Shown here piece after piece: positions 33,601 through 40,264 of a stretch of 64,000 nt of DNA; position 1 is the stretch's first letter, and every line of letters begins with the position of its first letter. The translations under genes were made by a program, and so were the position numbers. The notes below the pieces were generated by a model. The model was given only the letters and a program-made list of their open reading frames with translations. It was not told the DNA's origin and did no database searches. The stretch comes from PKWO01 sp036384915. Lineage in GTDB: Bacteria; Pseudomonadota; Gammaproteobacteria; Burkholderiales; Burkholderiaceae_D. Location of the stretch: assembly GCA_036384915.1 (NCBI GenBank), contig DASVLJ010000038.1, forward strand, positions 1 to 64,000, read 5' to 3'.

Positions 33601-33754
33601 CCATCTTGTAGTTCAGCTTGGCGGCAAGCTTGGAAAAATATTGGGCCTGAAAATGCGAAGTACGCATCTCACTGAGGACGATTGCCGCCGCAATCGCCGC
33701 CAAAATCAGGAACACCAGGAGGAACTTGAACTTGAGGGTACGGAAAAAAGACAC
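30617..33754 (-). CDS. Unusual class A penicillin-binding protein (GT51 transglycosylase and transpeptidase)
   Basis: A 1045-residue inner-membrane protein with one N-terminal anchor (KFKFLLVFLILAAIAAAIVL). Residues about 145-290 are a divergent GT51 domain: IEDRELLDAAHPHRNPAVNW holds the catalytic Glu155 but lacks the usual EDxxFxxHxG form, and GASTLVTQIEKYRHS replaces the usual G-S-T-I-T-Q-Q. The transpeptidase has SxxK at 490-493 (STAK), SxN at 596-598 (SVN) and KTG at 935-937, so it should react with beta-lactams. A large insertion (about residues 620-860, with Lys/Asp-rich linkers) separates SxN from KTG. It is longer than PBP1a/1b and belongs to the separate transglycosylase family seen in Burkholderiales. 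No partner gene is adjacent. Confidence 0.78.
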   Translation of the reverse strand: MSFFRTLKFKFLLVFLILAAIAAAIVLSEMRTSHFQAQYFSKLAAKLNYKMGAGPSKAIRFPKTGPYDERLGYSRLPEFTKLLTDQNFVITDQARMSPELLTLPLPPIYQEKDRAGIDLYDDKHQLLYTARSPERVYADFDSVPKLLADTLLFIEDRELLDAAHPHRNPAVNWSRLDRAVIDQGMHAINPAHEAPGASTLVTQIEKYRHSPEGRTTSAKEKLQQMESASIRAYLRGEDTMAVRRQTVVSYLNTVPLTAKAGYGEINGIGDGMWAWYGRDFNDVNALFRNIKFEQQGADLQQLALAYKQALSLMIAQRRPSYFLREGAPALMQMTNNHLRLLAQAGVISPALEKAALPLKLELNQGALAEPANSFVTRKAANALRTDLSSLLHTAHLYDLDRVDMSADTTLDASTQQAVTQVLRDLRKPEIAKKNELYGHNMLAPGDDPGRLTFSFTLFERRGGANLLRVQTDNLDQPFDINSGARLNLGSTAKLRTLVTYLEVITGLHNFYGDMNPEDLAKVRIDHEDVLSKWAVDYFIANPHSNLADTLEAAMMRTYSGNPAEVFFTGGGEQQFENFEPEENYKVMSVREGFQHSVNLVFVRLMRDIVRYYEYKTPSANIQQLAAAASAPPDTKAKDDKGGDEEEPGDVRRRAALSRFADKEGKEFLGRFYKKYAGKSSEEAEQLLIDSVHAKPKRLAVIYRSLEPQADLQHFAAFMHAQFPEAQLNETTLQTLYDKFGVDQYSLNDRGYLAGVHPLELWLVGYLRQHPNASFSQCADASRDERQQVYEWLFKTHNKHTQEIRIRQLLELEAFQEIGAAWRRLGYPFGSLTPSIASALGASGDRPSSLAELMGIIVNRGMLMPTTKIQSMEFAKGTPYETHFKNVPPEGKRMLPVELTDIVRRSLTDVVQGGTGVRLKNGFAQKNGSAIEVGGKTGTGDQRYETYAPGGKLIESRAVNRSATFVFLIGDRYFGTITAYVHEPYAANYTFTSALTVQLLKSLIPALQPLVAEGEENAKDEAKTIAAAPADAKKNVVAEGGTTASH

Positions 33755-34272
33755 TGTATCTACGCGCTAATGAAGATGAACCGGCATGCTTGATTGTACG
33801 GGCATTCGCACCACAATGGCGCGCTTGTAGCGTATGACCAACAATGTCATGCGGGCGGCGATTCCACCGTGAGCGCGATGCTGTGAAGGATGTCGCTGGT
33901 CGCCATGGCAATGGTTCCATCCTGCGCTCCGATGAGCGGCCCGGCGGAATCGTCCCAAGTGGCATGGCGCTCGAAAGAGGGCTCGCGCATCTCCGCCGGC
34001 GCGGCACGGCGCAGGGTCGCCCGCAGCCATGGTCGCGTCCACGCCAGCACCGGGTACATCGATGCGAAACTGCAATTGCCTGAACGCAAATGCCTCAACC
34101 GGCAAAGCGCCTGTCTGGCGCAGCATACCCTCGGCGTGCTCGTGCGTGCCGCCCGCGGCATGGCGCCGCATTCAGCCCGAGGCTGCTTATGCGGCGGGAT
34201 GTAAAGGATGAAATCGGCCGGCGCATGGGCGCCGTGACGCCGGACTTGCCAGCTTGATGGCGATGTTCGAGA
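33755..34272. other. 518-bp region with a possible decayed leftward gene
   Basis: No intact gene is convincing. On the minus strand two overlapping frames look partly protein-like: one around 34030-34120 (ALPVEAFAFRQLQFRIDVPG) and another around 33850-34010 ending in STOP at 33847 (FERHATWDDSAGPLIGAQDG, MATSDILHSIALTVESPPA). Joined by a frameshift near 34010 they would make about 100 residues of unrecognised sequence. This is weak evidence for a pseudogene. The promoter of the penicillin-binding protein gene must lie at the left end. Confidence 0.25.
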
Positions 34273-35799
34273 TCAGTCGTCCTTGGCGCCGTCTATACCC
34301 AGCTCATGGATCTTGCGCGTGATGGTATTGCGCCCTATGCCCAGCCGCACCGCCGCATCGTTCTTGCGCCCGTGCGTATGCTTCAAGGCCGCCTTGATCA
34401 CGGTCGATTCGAACATCCGGCCCAACGCATCCATCACTTCGGGCTGCTCCGCCGACAGCATCTGCGCCGCTTCCGATTCGAGCAGCGCGATCCAGTTGCC
34501 CTTCTCCGCCTTTTCGGCAACATGGGCAACGTGCGGCGCAACGCCGTTGGGCTGCACGGCCGTTGCCGATATCGCGGCCCCCGAAGGCGCGGCCGTGACC
34601 GGAGCCGGGACGGCAGGCACGGCGGCCGGCGGCGCGTTCTGCGGCGACGATTCGATCAAGTCTTGTGGCAAGTCCTTGACTTCGACGGTCTGGCCCGGCG
34701 CCATCACCGTGATCCAGTTGCACAGATTTTCCAGTTGCCGCACATTGCCGGGGAAATCGAGTTGCGCCAGGAATTGCATGGCATTGTCGGACAGGCGTTT
34801 GGCTTCCACGCCCAATTGTTTGGCGCTTTGCCCGAGGAAGAAGCGCGCCAGGAGCGGAATGTCTTCGCGCCGTTCGCGCAGCGAGGGCAGGCGCAGACGG
34901 ATCACGTTCAAGCGGTGGTACAAGTCTTCGCGGAACAAGCCTTCGCGCACGCGCTGTTCCAGGTTCTGGTGCGTCGCGGCGATCACGCGCACATTGGCCT
35001 TCAAGGGCTGATGGCCGCCGACGCGGTAGAAATGCCCGTCCGACAAGACGCGCAGCAGGCGCGTCTGCAAGTCGAACGGCATGTCGCCGATTTCATCCAA
35101 AAACAGCGTGCCGTCTTCGGCCTGCTCGAAGCGGCCGCGCCGCGTCGCTTGCGCCCCCGTGAAGGCGCCGCGTTCGTGGCCGAACAATTCGGATTCGAGC
35201 AATTCCTTGGGGATCGCCGCGGTGTTCAAGGCGATGAAAGGCTGCGACGCGCGCGGGCTGTGCTTGTGCAAAGCACGCGCCACGAGTTCCTTGCCCGAGC
35301 CCGATTCGCCGGTAATCAGGACGGTGACATTCGATTGCGACAGCCGCCCGATGGCGCGGAACACGTCTTGCATGGCCGGCGCCTGGCCGAGGATTTCGGG
35401 TGCCGTGATGGCCGATTGCTCGACGATGGCTTCGCGCAGGCTTTCTTCGAGCGCGCGCCGGATCAGCTCGACCGCCTTGTCCACGTCGAAAGGCTTGGCC
35501 AGATATTCGAACGCGCCGCCCTGGAAGGCTGCCACCGCCGAATCGAGATCGGAAAACGCGGTGATGATAATGACCGGCAAGCCGGGGTGGCGCGCCTTCG
35601 CCTCCTGCAGCAGCTTCAAGCCCGATTCGCCGGGCATGCGGATATCCGACACCAGCACTTGCGGCGTTTCGCTGTTCAAGGCTTCAATGGCGTCGCGCGC
35701 ATTGGAAAAGCTGCGCGTGGCCAGTTCTTCACGCGCCAGGGCTTTTTCCAGCACCCAGCGTATCGATTCGTCGTCGTCTACGATCCAGATTGGTTTCAT
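34273..35799 (-). CDS. ntrC: Nitrogen regulation response regulator NtrC (NR-I)
   Basis: A 508-residue sigma-54 activator. The receiver domain (1-120) has the acidic pair DDD8-10 and phospho-acceptor Asp52 in VSDIRMPGESG. The AAA+ domain has GESGSGKELVARALH, HERGAFTGAQATRRG (sigma-54 contact loop) and DGTLFLDEIGDMP. A Fis-type helix-turn-helix ends it (ALKHTHGRKNDAAVRLGIGRNTITRKIHELGI). An Ala/Pro-rich linker of about 50 residues before the DNA-binding domain is longer than in enteric NtrC. Phosphorylated NtrC activates glnA and other nitrogen genes; glnA lies 2 kb away with matching sites. It follows ntrB after 24 bp, so the two are co-transcribed. Confidence 0.96.
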   Translation of the reverse strand: MKPIWIVDDDESIRWVLEKALAREELATRSFSNARDAIEALNSETPQVLVSDIRMPGESGLKLLQEAKARHPGLPVIIITAFSDLDSAVAAFQGGAFEYLAKPFDVDKAVELIRRALEESLREAIVEQSAITAPEILGQAPAMQDVFRAIGRLSQSNVTVLITGESGSGKELVARALHKHSPRASQPFIALNTAAIPKELLESELFGHERGAFTGAQATRRGRFEQAEDGTLFLDEIGDMPFDLQTRLLRVLSDGHFYRVGGHQPLKANVRVIAATHQNLEQRVREGLFREDLYHRLNVIRLRLPSLRERREDIPLLARFFLGQSAKQLGVEAKRLSDNAMQFLAQLDFPGNVRQLENLCNWITVMAPGQTVEVKDLPQDLIESSPQNAPPAAVPAVPAPVTAAPSGAAISATAVQPNGVAPHVAHVAEKAEKGNWIALLESEAAQMLSAEQPEVMDALGRMFESTVIKAALKHTHGRKNDAAVRLGIGRNTITRKIHELGIDGAKDD

Positions 35800-35823
35800 G
35801 TTCCTGCTTCATCTTCCCGCTTC

Positions 35824-36915
35824 TTATGGAAGGGGGATTAGTATCCGAAAATCGGTGCATCCCGGCCGGCTCTCGCATTCGATCACGCCCTGGTGCTGCT
35901 GCACGAAGGTTTGCGCCAGGGTCAGCCCCAAGCCGCTGCCGCCTTCGCGCCCCGACACCAGCGGGTAAAACATGCGGTCGTAAATCTCGGGCGGGATGCC
36001 CGGTCCATTGTCGATGATATGCAAGTCTAATGCCAGGCGATAGCGCACCTTGGCCAGGGTGACCTGGCGCGCCACGCGCGTCACGAAAGTCAGTTCGGCG
36101 CGGCCTGCCGCAATCTGTTCGCCGAGGGCTTGCGCCGCATTGTGCGCGATATTCAAGACCGCCTGGATCAGTTGTTCCTTGTCGCCGCGGAATTCGGGCA
36201 CCGACAAGTCGTAATCGCGCTTGATCGCCAAGCCGCTGGGAAACTCGGCCACGATCAGGCTGCGCACGCGCTCGCAGACTTCGTGCACGTTGACGTCGCC
36301 CACGATATGCGGCCGGCGGTGCGGCGCCAGCAGGCGGTCGACCAGGGTTTGCAGACGGTCGGCTTCCTTGATGATGACCTGGGTATATTCGCGCAATTCC
36401 TTCAATTGCCGCTCCGGCAATTCGAGTTCGAGCAATTGAGCGGCGCCGCGTATGCCGCCCAGCGGATTCTTGATTTCATGAGCCAAATTGCGGATCAGTT
36501 CCTTGTTGACCTGGCTCTGGTCGAGGATGCGCTCTTCGCGATCGACCTTCAATTGCTGGATGTTTTCGCGGAATTCGATCAGCACCGGGGCATCGGGGTC
36601 GTCGGCCGCCGTCACGGCCACGTGCACGTGCAAGGCTTCGCGCCCGATGCGCTCCAGGGTCAAATCGAAACGCTTGTCGGCGAACTGGTGTTCCAGCGCC
36701 TGGCGGAACACATCGATCAACTCCTTGCCGTTGTGGAATACCTCGTTCAACTTGTGGTTGAGCAAGCTGCGCGAAGAAATTTCGAGCAGGTTTTCCGCCG
36801 CCGCATTGACATACGTGATGCGCCCCTCGGTATCGAGGATGATGACCGACATGGCCAGCAAATCGAGGCTGCTCAAGTCGCGCGCTGTCTGGCTTTTGGT
36901 TTGACCGTTTTCCAA
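35824..36915 (-). CDS. ntrB: Nitrogen regulation sensor histidine kinase NtrB (NR-II)
   Basis: A 363-residue cytoplasmic kinase/phosphatase. A PAS domain spans about residues 12-80 (LLAMSVIILDTEGRITYVNAAAENLL). The dimerisation and phosphotransfer helix LIRNLAHEIKNPLGGIRGAAQLLE carries His146. The HATPase domain has the N box VLNIAHNAAQAL and G boxes DNGPGIPPEIYDRMF and GREGGSGLGLTLAQTF. It responds to PII protein rather than to a membrane signal, in line with no transmembrane segment. It lies just upstream of ntrC and downstream of the glnA/DUF4124 block, a common betaproteobacterial order (glnA…ntrB-ntrC). Confidence 0.96.
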   Translation of the reverse strand: MENGQTKSQTARDLSSLDLLAMSVIILDTEGRITYVNAAAENLLEISSRSLLNHKLNEVFHNGKELIDVFRQALEHQFADKRFDLTLERIGREALHVHVAVTAADDPDAPVLIEFRENIQQLKVDREERILDQSQVNKELIRNLAHEIKNPLGGIRGAAQLLELELPERQLKELREYTQVIIKEADRLQTLVDRLLAPHRRPHIVGDVNVHEVCERVRSLIVAEFPSGLAIKRDYDLSVPEFRGDKEQLIQAVLNIAHNAAQALGEQIAAGRAELTFVTRVARQVTLAKVRYRLALDLHIIDNGPGIPPEIYDRMFYPLVSGREGGSGLGLTLAQTFVQQHQGVIECESRPGCTDFRILIPLP

Positions 36916-36935
36916 GCTTGTATTCCAGGACGGGT

Positions 36936-36966
36936 AAAAAAAATGGCCGCATGGCGCGGCCTTGTT
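36936..36966 (-). terminator. Terminator between the DUF4124 gene and ntrB
   Basis: On the minus strand, GGCCGC and GCGGCC pair around a 5-nt loop and a run of seven Ts follows. It would end leftward transcription from the DUF4124 gene before ntrB. Confidence 0.65.
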
Positions 36967-36982
36967 TTGGTTCTAGCTTTTG

Positions 36983-37083
36983 GAACCCATTTCAAAATGG
37001 TCAGGGCTAGGCACCGCGATGAAGACAGTACGGTTATACGGCAAGGAGCGGCAACAACGCCAAGGCTTTTTTGAAATGGGTTC
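36983..37083. repeat. Palindromic repeat element abutting the DUF4124 stop codon
   Basis: 15-bp perfect inverted arms (GAACCCATTTCAAAA at 36983-36997 and its complement at 37069-37083) flank 71 bp that contains GTAC-like half-palindromes and GCAAGGAGCG. That 10-mer also occurs inside the MITE-like element at 20904-20913. It probably belongs to a dispersed intergenic repeat family. Confidence 0.55.
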
Positions 37084-37593
37084 TCAGTGGGTCTCGCCCG
37101 ATTCGCGCTTCAATTCGCGCTGCAAGGCCTCGATGTTCTTTTCCGTGCGCGCGATGTCGTCGCGCATGGCCGTCACGCGCTCCTGATACTTGGCGTAATT
37201 GGCTTCATTGCCCTGGCGCTCGGGCTGTCCGTCGTTGTAATCCTTCTTCAGCGCGGCCAGCTTGTCTTGCTCGCTCTTCATTTCGTCGAGCAGGATCTGG
37301 CGCCGGTCATTGTCGCGCGCCTTCTGCGTGCCAGAATCGACGCGCGGAAAATCCGAAGGCGAAGTCGACGAGGTCGATTTCAGCGAAGCCGTCTGCACGC
37401 TGCCGCTGCGTTTGGGCGGGGCCGGAATCACGCTGATACCTTCGAGCTCCATCTTCTTGCAGTCCTTGACCGGGCCGGTATTCTTGAACTCGACCGTGCC
37501 GTTGGCATTGACGCACCGATAGATCTCTCCTTCCGCGTGGGCGGAGCCGATTGCCCCCATCAGGGCGACCAAGGTAAGAAGTTGGCGATTCAT
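37084..37593 (-). CDS. DUF4124 domain-containing periplasmic protein
   Basis: A 169-residue exported protein with signal peptide MNRQLLTLVALMGAIGSAHA. It is followed by the DUF4124 core (EGEIYRCVNANGTVEFKNTGPVKDC), which in this family has the form x-I-Y-x-C-x-D-x-x-G-x-x-x-(F/Y)-x-(N/D). The two cysteines of the core are present and may form a disulfide. After a Ser/Thr-rich linker, residues about 95-165 form a charged coiled coil (ILLDEMKSEQDKLAALKKDY, RDDIARTEKNIEALQREL). The function of DUF4124 is unknown. Its stop codon adjoins the palindromic repeat. The gene lies between glnA and ntrB, a frequent neighbourhood in Burkholderiales. Confidence 0.85.
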   Translation of the reverse strand: MNRQLLTLVALMGAIGSAHAEGEIYRCVNANGTVEFKNTGPVKDCKKMELEGISVIPAPPKRSGSVQTASLKSTSSTSPSDFPRVDSGTQKARDNDRRQILLDEMKSEQDKLAALKKDYNDGQPERQGNEANYAKYQERVTAMRDDIARTEKNIEALQRELKRESGETH

Positions 37594-37762
37594 AAGCTTT
37601 TGTCCAAAACAGAGGGCAATTTCGACAGACTGTTAGTTTAGGATAAGAATCATTGCTTTACAAACACCCGCTCAACATTTTATCGTCTCGTGCAACGTTT
37701 CGATGAGCGGCATGTAACATTTTTCCTCTCGACGATGCCAGATCAGCCATCAATCCGGAAAT

Positions 37763-37799
37763 AAAAAAAGCGGGAAGCTCGCGCCTCCCGCTATTTTTT
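37763..37799. terminator. Bidirectional terminator downstream of glnA
   Basis: AGCGGGA and TCCCGCT pair around a 10-nt loop with AAAAAA on one side and TTTTTT on the other. It lies about 45 bp past the glnA stop on the leftward transcript. Confidence 0.85.
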
Positions 37800-37841
37800 G
37801 CCGGAGCGGCAAGCCGCTCCGGGATCAAGACACTCGCACGA

Positions 37842-39257
37842 TTACAGCGAGTAGTACATGTCGAACTCGATCGGATGTGTCGTCATGCGGAAACGCGTGA
37901 CTTCCTGCATCTTCAGTTCGATGTAGGCATCGATCATGGTGTCGCTGAACACGCCGCCGCGGGTCAGGAATTCGCGGTCCTTGTCCAGGTATTCCAGCGC
38001 TTGATCCAGCGAGGAGCACACGGTCGGGATCAGCGCGTCTTCTTCCGGCGGCAGGTGGTACAGGTCCTTCGAGGCGGCTTCGCCCGGATGGATCTTGTTT
38101 TGCACGCCGTCCAGGCCCGCCATCAGCAGTGCGGCGAAGCACAGGTAGGGGTTGGCCGAAGGATCGGGGAAGCGCGTTTCGATGCGGCGGGCCTTCGGGT
38201 TCGGCACGTGCGGAATGCGGATCGAAGCCGAACGGTTGCGCGAGGAATAAGCCAGCTTGACCGGTGCTTCGAAGCCGGGAACCAGGCGCTTGTACGAGTT
38301 CGTGCCCGGGTTGGTGATGGCATTGAGCGCGCGAGCATGCTTGATGATGCCGCCGATGTAGTACAGCGCGAATTCCGACAGCCCGGCATAGCCGTCGCCG
38401 GCGAACAGGTTCTTGCCGTCCTTCCAGACCGATTGGTGCACGTGCATGCCGGAGCCGTTGTCGCCGACGATGGGCTTGGGCATGAAGGTGGCAGTCTTGC
38501 CGTAGGTGTGGGCCACGTTCCAGACCACGTACTTCAGGTTCTGGGTCCAGTCGGCGCGCTGCACCAGGGTCGAGAACTTGGTGCCGATTTCATTCTGGCC
38601 GGCGCCGGCGACTTCGTGGTGGTGCACTTCGACGGGGATGCCCAGGGATTCGAGAATCTGGCACATTTCCGAACGCATGTCCTGGAAGCTGTCGACCGGG
38701 GGAACCGGGAAATAGCCGCCCTTGACCGCCGGACGATGGCCGCTGTTGCCGCCTTCGATCTTTTCGCCGGTGCTCCACGAAGCTTCCTCGGAGTCGATCT
38801 GCACGAAGCAGCCCGACATGTCGATCTTCCAGCGCACGCCGTCGAAAATGAAGAATTCGGGTTCCGGACCGAAGTAGGCGGTATCGCCCAGGCCGGAAGA
38901 CTTGAGGTAGGCTTCAGCGCGCTTGGCGATCGAGCGCGGGTCGCGGTCATAGCCCTTGCCGTCGGAAGGTTCGATCACGTCGCATTGCATGAACAGCGTG
39001 GTCTCTTCCATGAAGGGGTCGATGTTGGCGGTGTTCGGGTCCGGCATCAGGATCATGTCCGATGCTTCGATGCCCTTCCAGCCGGCGATCGAGGAACCGT
39101 CGAACGCATGGCCGGACTCGAATTTGTCGATGTCAAAATGCGAAACCGGAACGGTCACGTGCTGTTCCTTGCCCCGGGTGTCAGCAAAGCGAAAATCAAC
39201 GAACTTGACTTCGTTGTCCTTCGCCATCTTCAAGACGTCTGCGGCCGTCATTGCCAT
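37842..39257 (-). CDS. glnA: Glutamine synthetase, type I
   Basis: A 471-residue dodecameric enzyme making glutamine from glutamate, ammonia and ATP. Motifs include FDGSSIAGWKGI, FGPEPEFFIFD (metal ligands), FMPKPIVGDNGSGMHVHQS (ATP-binding KPxxGDNGSG) and RNRSASIRIP. The adenylylation tyrosine is Tyr400 in KDLYHLPPEE, so activity should be turned down by GlnE. It is monocistronic: a sigma-54 promoter lies about 150 bp upstream with NtrC boxes further out, and a strong terminator lies downstream. A GGAGA site precedes the ATG. Confidence 0.98.
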   Translation of the reverse strand: MAMTAADVLKMAKDNEVKFVDFRFADTRGKEQHVTVPVSHFDIDKFESGHAFDGSSIAGWKGIEASDMILMPDPNTANIDPFMEETTLFMQCDVIEPSDGKGYDRDPRSIAKRAEAYLKSSGLGDTAYFGPEPEFFIFDGVRWKIDMSGCFVQIDSEEASWSTGEKIEGGNSGHRPAVKGGYFPVPPVDSFQDMRSEMCQILESLGIPVEVHHHEVAGAGQNEIGTKFSTLVQRADWTQNLKYVVWNVAHTYGKTATFMPKPIVGDNGSGMHVHQSVWKDGKNLFAGDGYAGLSEFALYYIGGIIKHARALNAITNPGTNSYKRLVPGFEAPVKLAYSSRNRSASIRIPHVPNPKARRIETRFPDPSANPYLCFAALLMAGLDGVQNKIHPGEAASKDLYHLPPEEDALIPTVCSSLDQALEYLDKDREFLTRGGVFSDTMIDAYIELKMQEVTRFRMTTHPIEFDMYYSL

Positions 39258-39403
39258 GCGAATCTCCTAAAAGGTTGAGCGAATCAATGAATATGTTTTT
39301 TTGAGCCGACTAAGACTTCGCCCGGCAAGAGTATTGCCGAAACGATAAAATTTTAGCTGGAAGGCACAAACCGAATTGCGACCATAACTCGAAATAAATC
39401 ATA

Positions 39404-39418
39404 GCAGATTCCGTGCCA
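39404..39418 (-). promoter_or_regulatory. Sigma-54 promoter of glnA
   Basis: On the minus strand this reads TGGCAC-GGAAT-CTGC. The -24 element is exact and the -12 element keeps the essential GC with one mismatch to TTGC. It lies about 147 bp before glnA. Confidence 0.75.
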
Positions 39419-39443
39419 CCACCCGATTCAAAAGGGAGCGGCC

Positions 39444-39460
39444 TGCACTCCGATGATGCA
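39444..39460 (-). promoter_or_regulatory. Weak NtrC-like box near the glnA promoter
   Basis: TGCACTCCGATGATGCA keeps the outer TGCA…TGCA dyad of the NtrC site (TGCACCA-N3-TGGTGCA) but not the inner bases. It lies 25 bp upstream of the sigma-54 promoter, where a weak governor site might be expected. Confidence 0.4.
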
Positions 39461-39544
39461 CGCCCGATGTGACAAATTGATGTCTTTTAGAGGGGATTTA
39501 GGCAGAAAACAGGGTACGCGCTCGGCGCACCATAAAAATGCACA

Positions 39545-39584
39545 AAAACCACATTCGCACCATTTACGTGCAAAATGTGGTTTT
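39545..39584 (-). terminator. Hairpin downstream of the hemerythrin-like gene
   Basis: An 11-bp perfect inverted repeat (AAAACCACATT … AATGTGGTTTT) encloses one of the NtrC boxes. For the leftward transcript it is followed by T-rich sequence. It could terminate the gene ending at 39629. Confidence 0.45.
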
Positions 39585-39611
39585 CTTGATATTTTGCATT
39601 GTTTTGGTGCA
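39557..39611 (-). promoter_or_regulatory. Pair of NtrC enhancer boxes for glnA
   Basis: Two dyads resemble the NtrC consensus TGCACCA-N3-TGGTGCA: GCACCATTTACGTGC at 39557-39571 and TGCATTGTTTTGGTGCA at 39595-39611. They are 39 bp apart and about 140-190 bp upstream of the sigma-54 promoter, which is typical of NtrC enhancers. Confidence 0.65.
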
Positions 39612-39628
39612 ATACTGCAATCAAAGGC

Positions 39629-40171
39629 TCAATGCAGATCTTCGGTCTCGTGGCTGAAACTGCGACGTTCCAGCTTCTTGCCGTCGTCGGAAAGGAATTG
39701 CACGCCCAGTTCAAAGATTTCTTCACCAGTCAAGATGCGCGGCACCAGCGGCAGCAGCTCCTCCTCTTCGCGCGCCAGGCGCAGGTGCAGATTGCTGCAA
39801 TACAGTTCCATGGCGCGGCGCAGATCCTTGAGCTTGGCCCGCCCTTGCTGCAGCACCAGGCGCGCCTGCTGCTGCAAGGATTGCAGCAACTGGCCGCAAA
39901 AGCCGGACAGCGCATCGAGTTCGTCGAGCAGCCTGTCGGTTTCGCGTGAGGCGCTTTTCAGGGCCGGAATCACATAGCGCGCCATCTTGCGTTCTTTCAC
40001 CGCGCGATCGAAGTGCATGAGCCTGCGGATCGCCGCCTCCACGCCCGCGAGATCGACTTCCTGCAGGTTTTTCCACACATGAGCAATGCTCTGCTGCAGT
40101 CGCGCCAGCACGCGCCGCGCTTTTTGCTGTTCGCTGGAAATGGCTACCAGGGAATATGTTTCGGTGAGCAT
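39629..40171 (-). CDS. Hemerythrin-like helical protein
   Basis: A 180-residue all-helical cytoplasmic protein starting MLTETYSLVAISSEQQKARRVL at the ATG at 40171, with GGAGGT six bases upstream. Helix segments carry metal-ligand-like residues: SIAHVWKNLQ, LMHFDRAVKERKMARYVIPAL and a C-terminal LHLRLAREEEELLPLVPRILTGEE. The last resembles the final helix of HHE hemerythrin domains (HxxxEE..LLP). Ligand spacing is incomplete by eye, so iron binding is uncertain. Such proteins sense or store oxygen, nitric oxide or iron. No operon partner: prfC lies upstream on the same strand, after 93 bp. Confidence 0.5.
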   Translation of the reverse strand: MLTETYSLVAISSEQQKARRVLARLQQSIAHVWKNLQEVDLAGVEAAIRRLMHFDRAVKERKMARYVIPALKSASRETDRLLDELDALSGFCGQLLQSLQQQARLVLQQGRAKLKDLRRAMELYCSNLHLRLAREEEELLPLVPRILTGEEIFELGVQFLSDDGKKLERRSFSHETEDLH

Positions 40172-40264
40172 TGCATGACCTCCTTCACTGTCTGTTGCAA
40201 CGCGCCCCGGAAATGCCCGGCGCGCGAATGCGATTGACAAGGTGGCAGTGCGAAGGTTCCCGCC

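Noticed and set aside
34306..35841. 511-codon open frame opposite ntrC
   Set aside because: Antisense shadow of ntrC. No signal, motif or start site.
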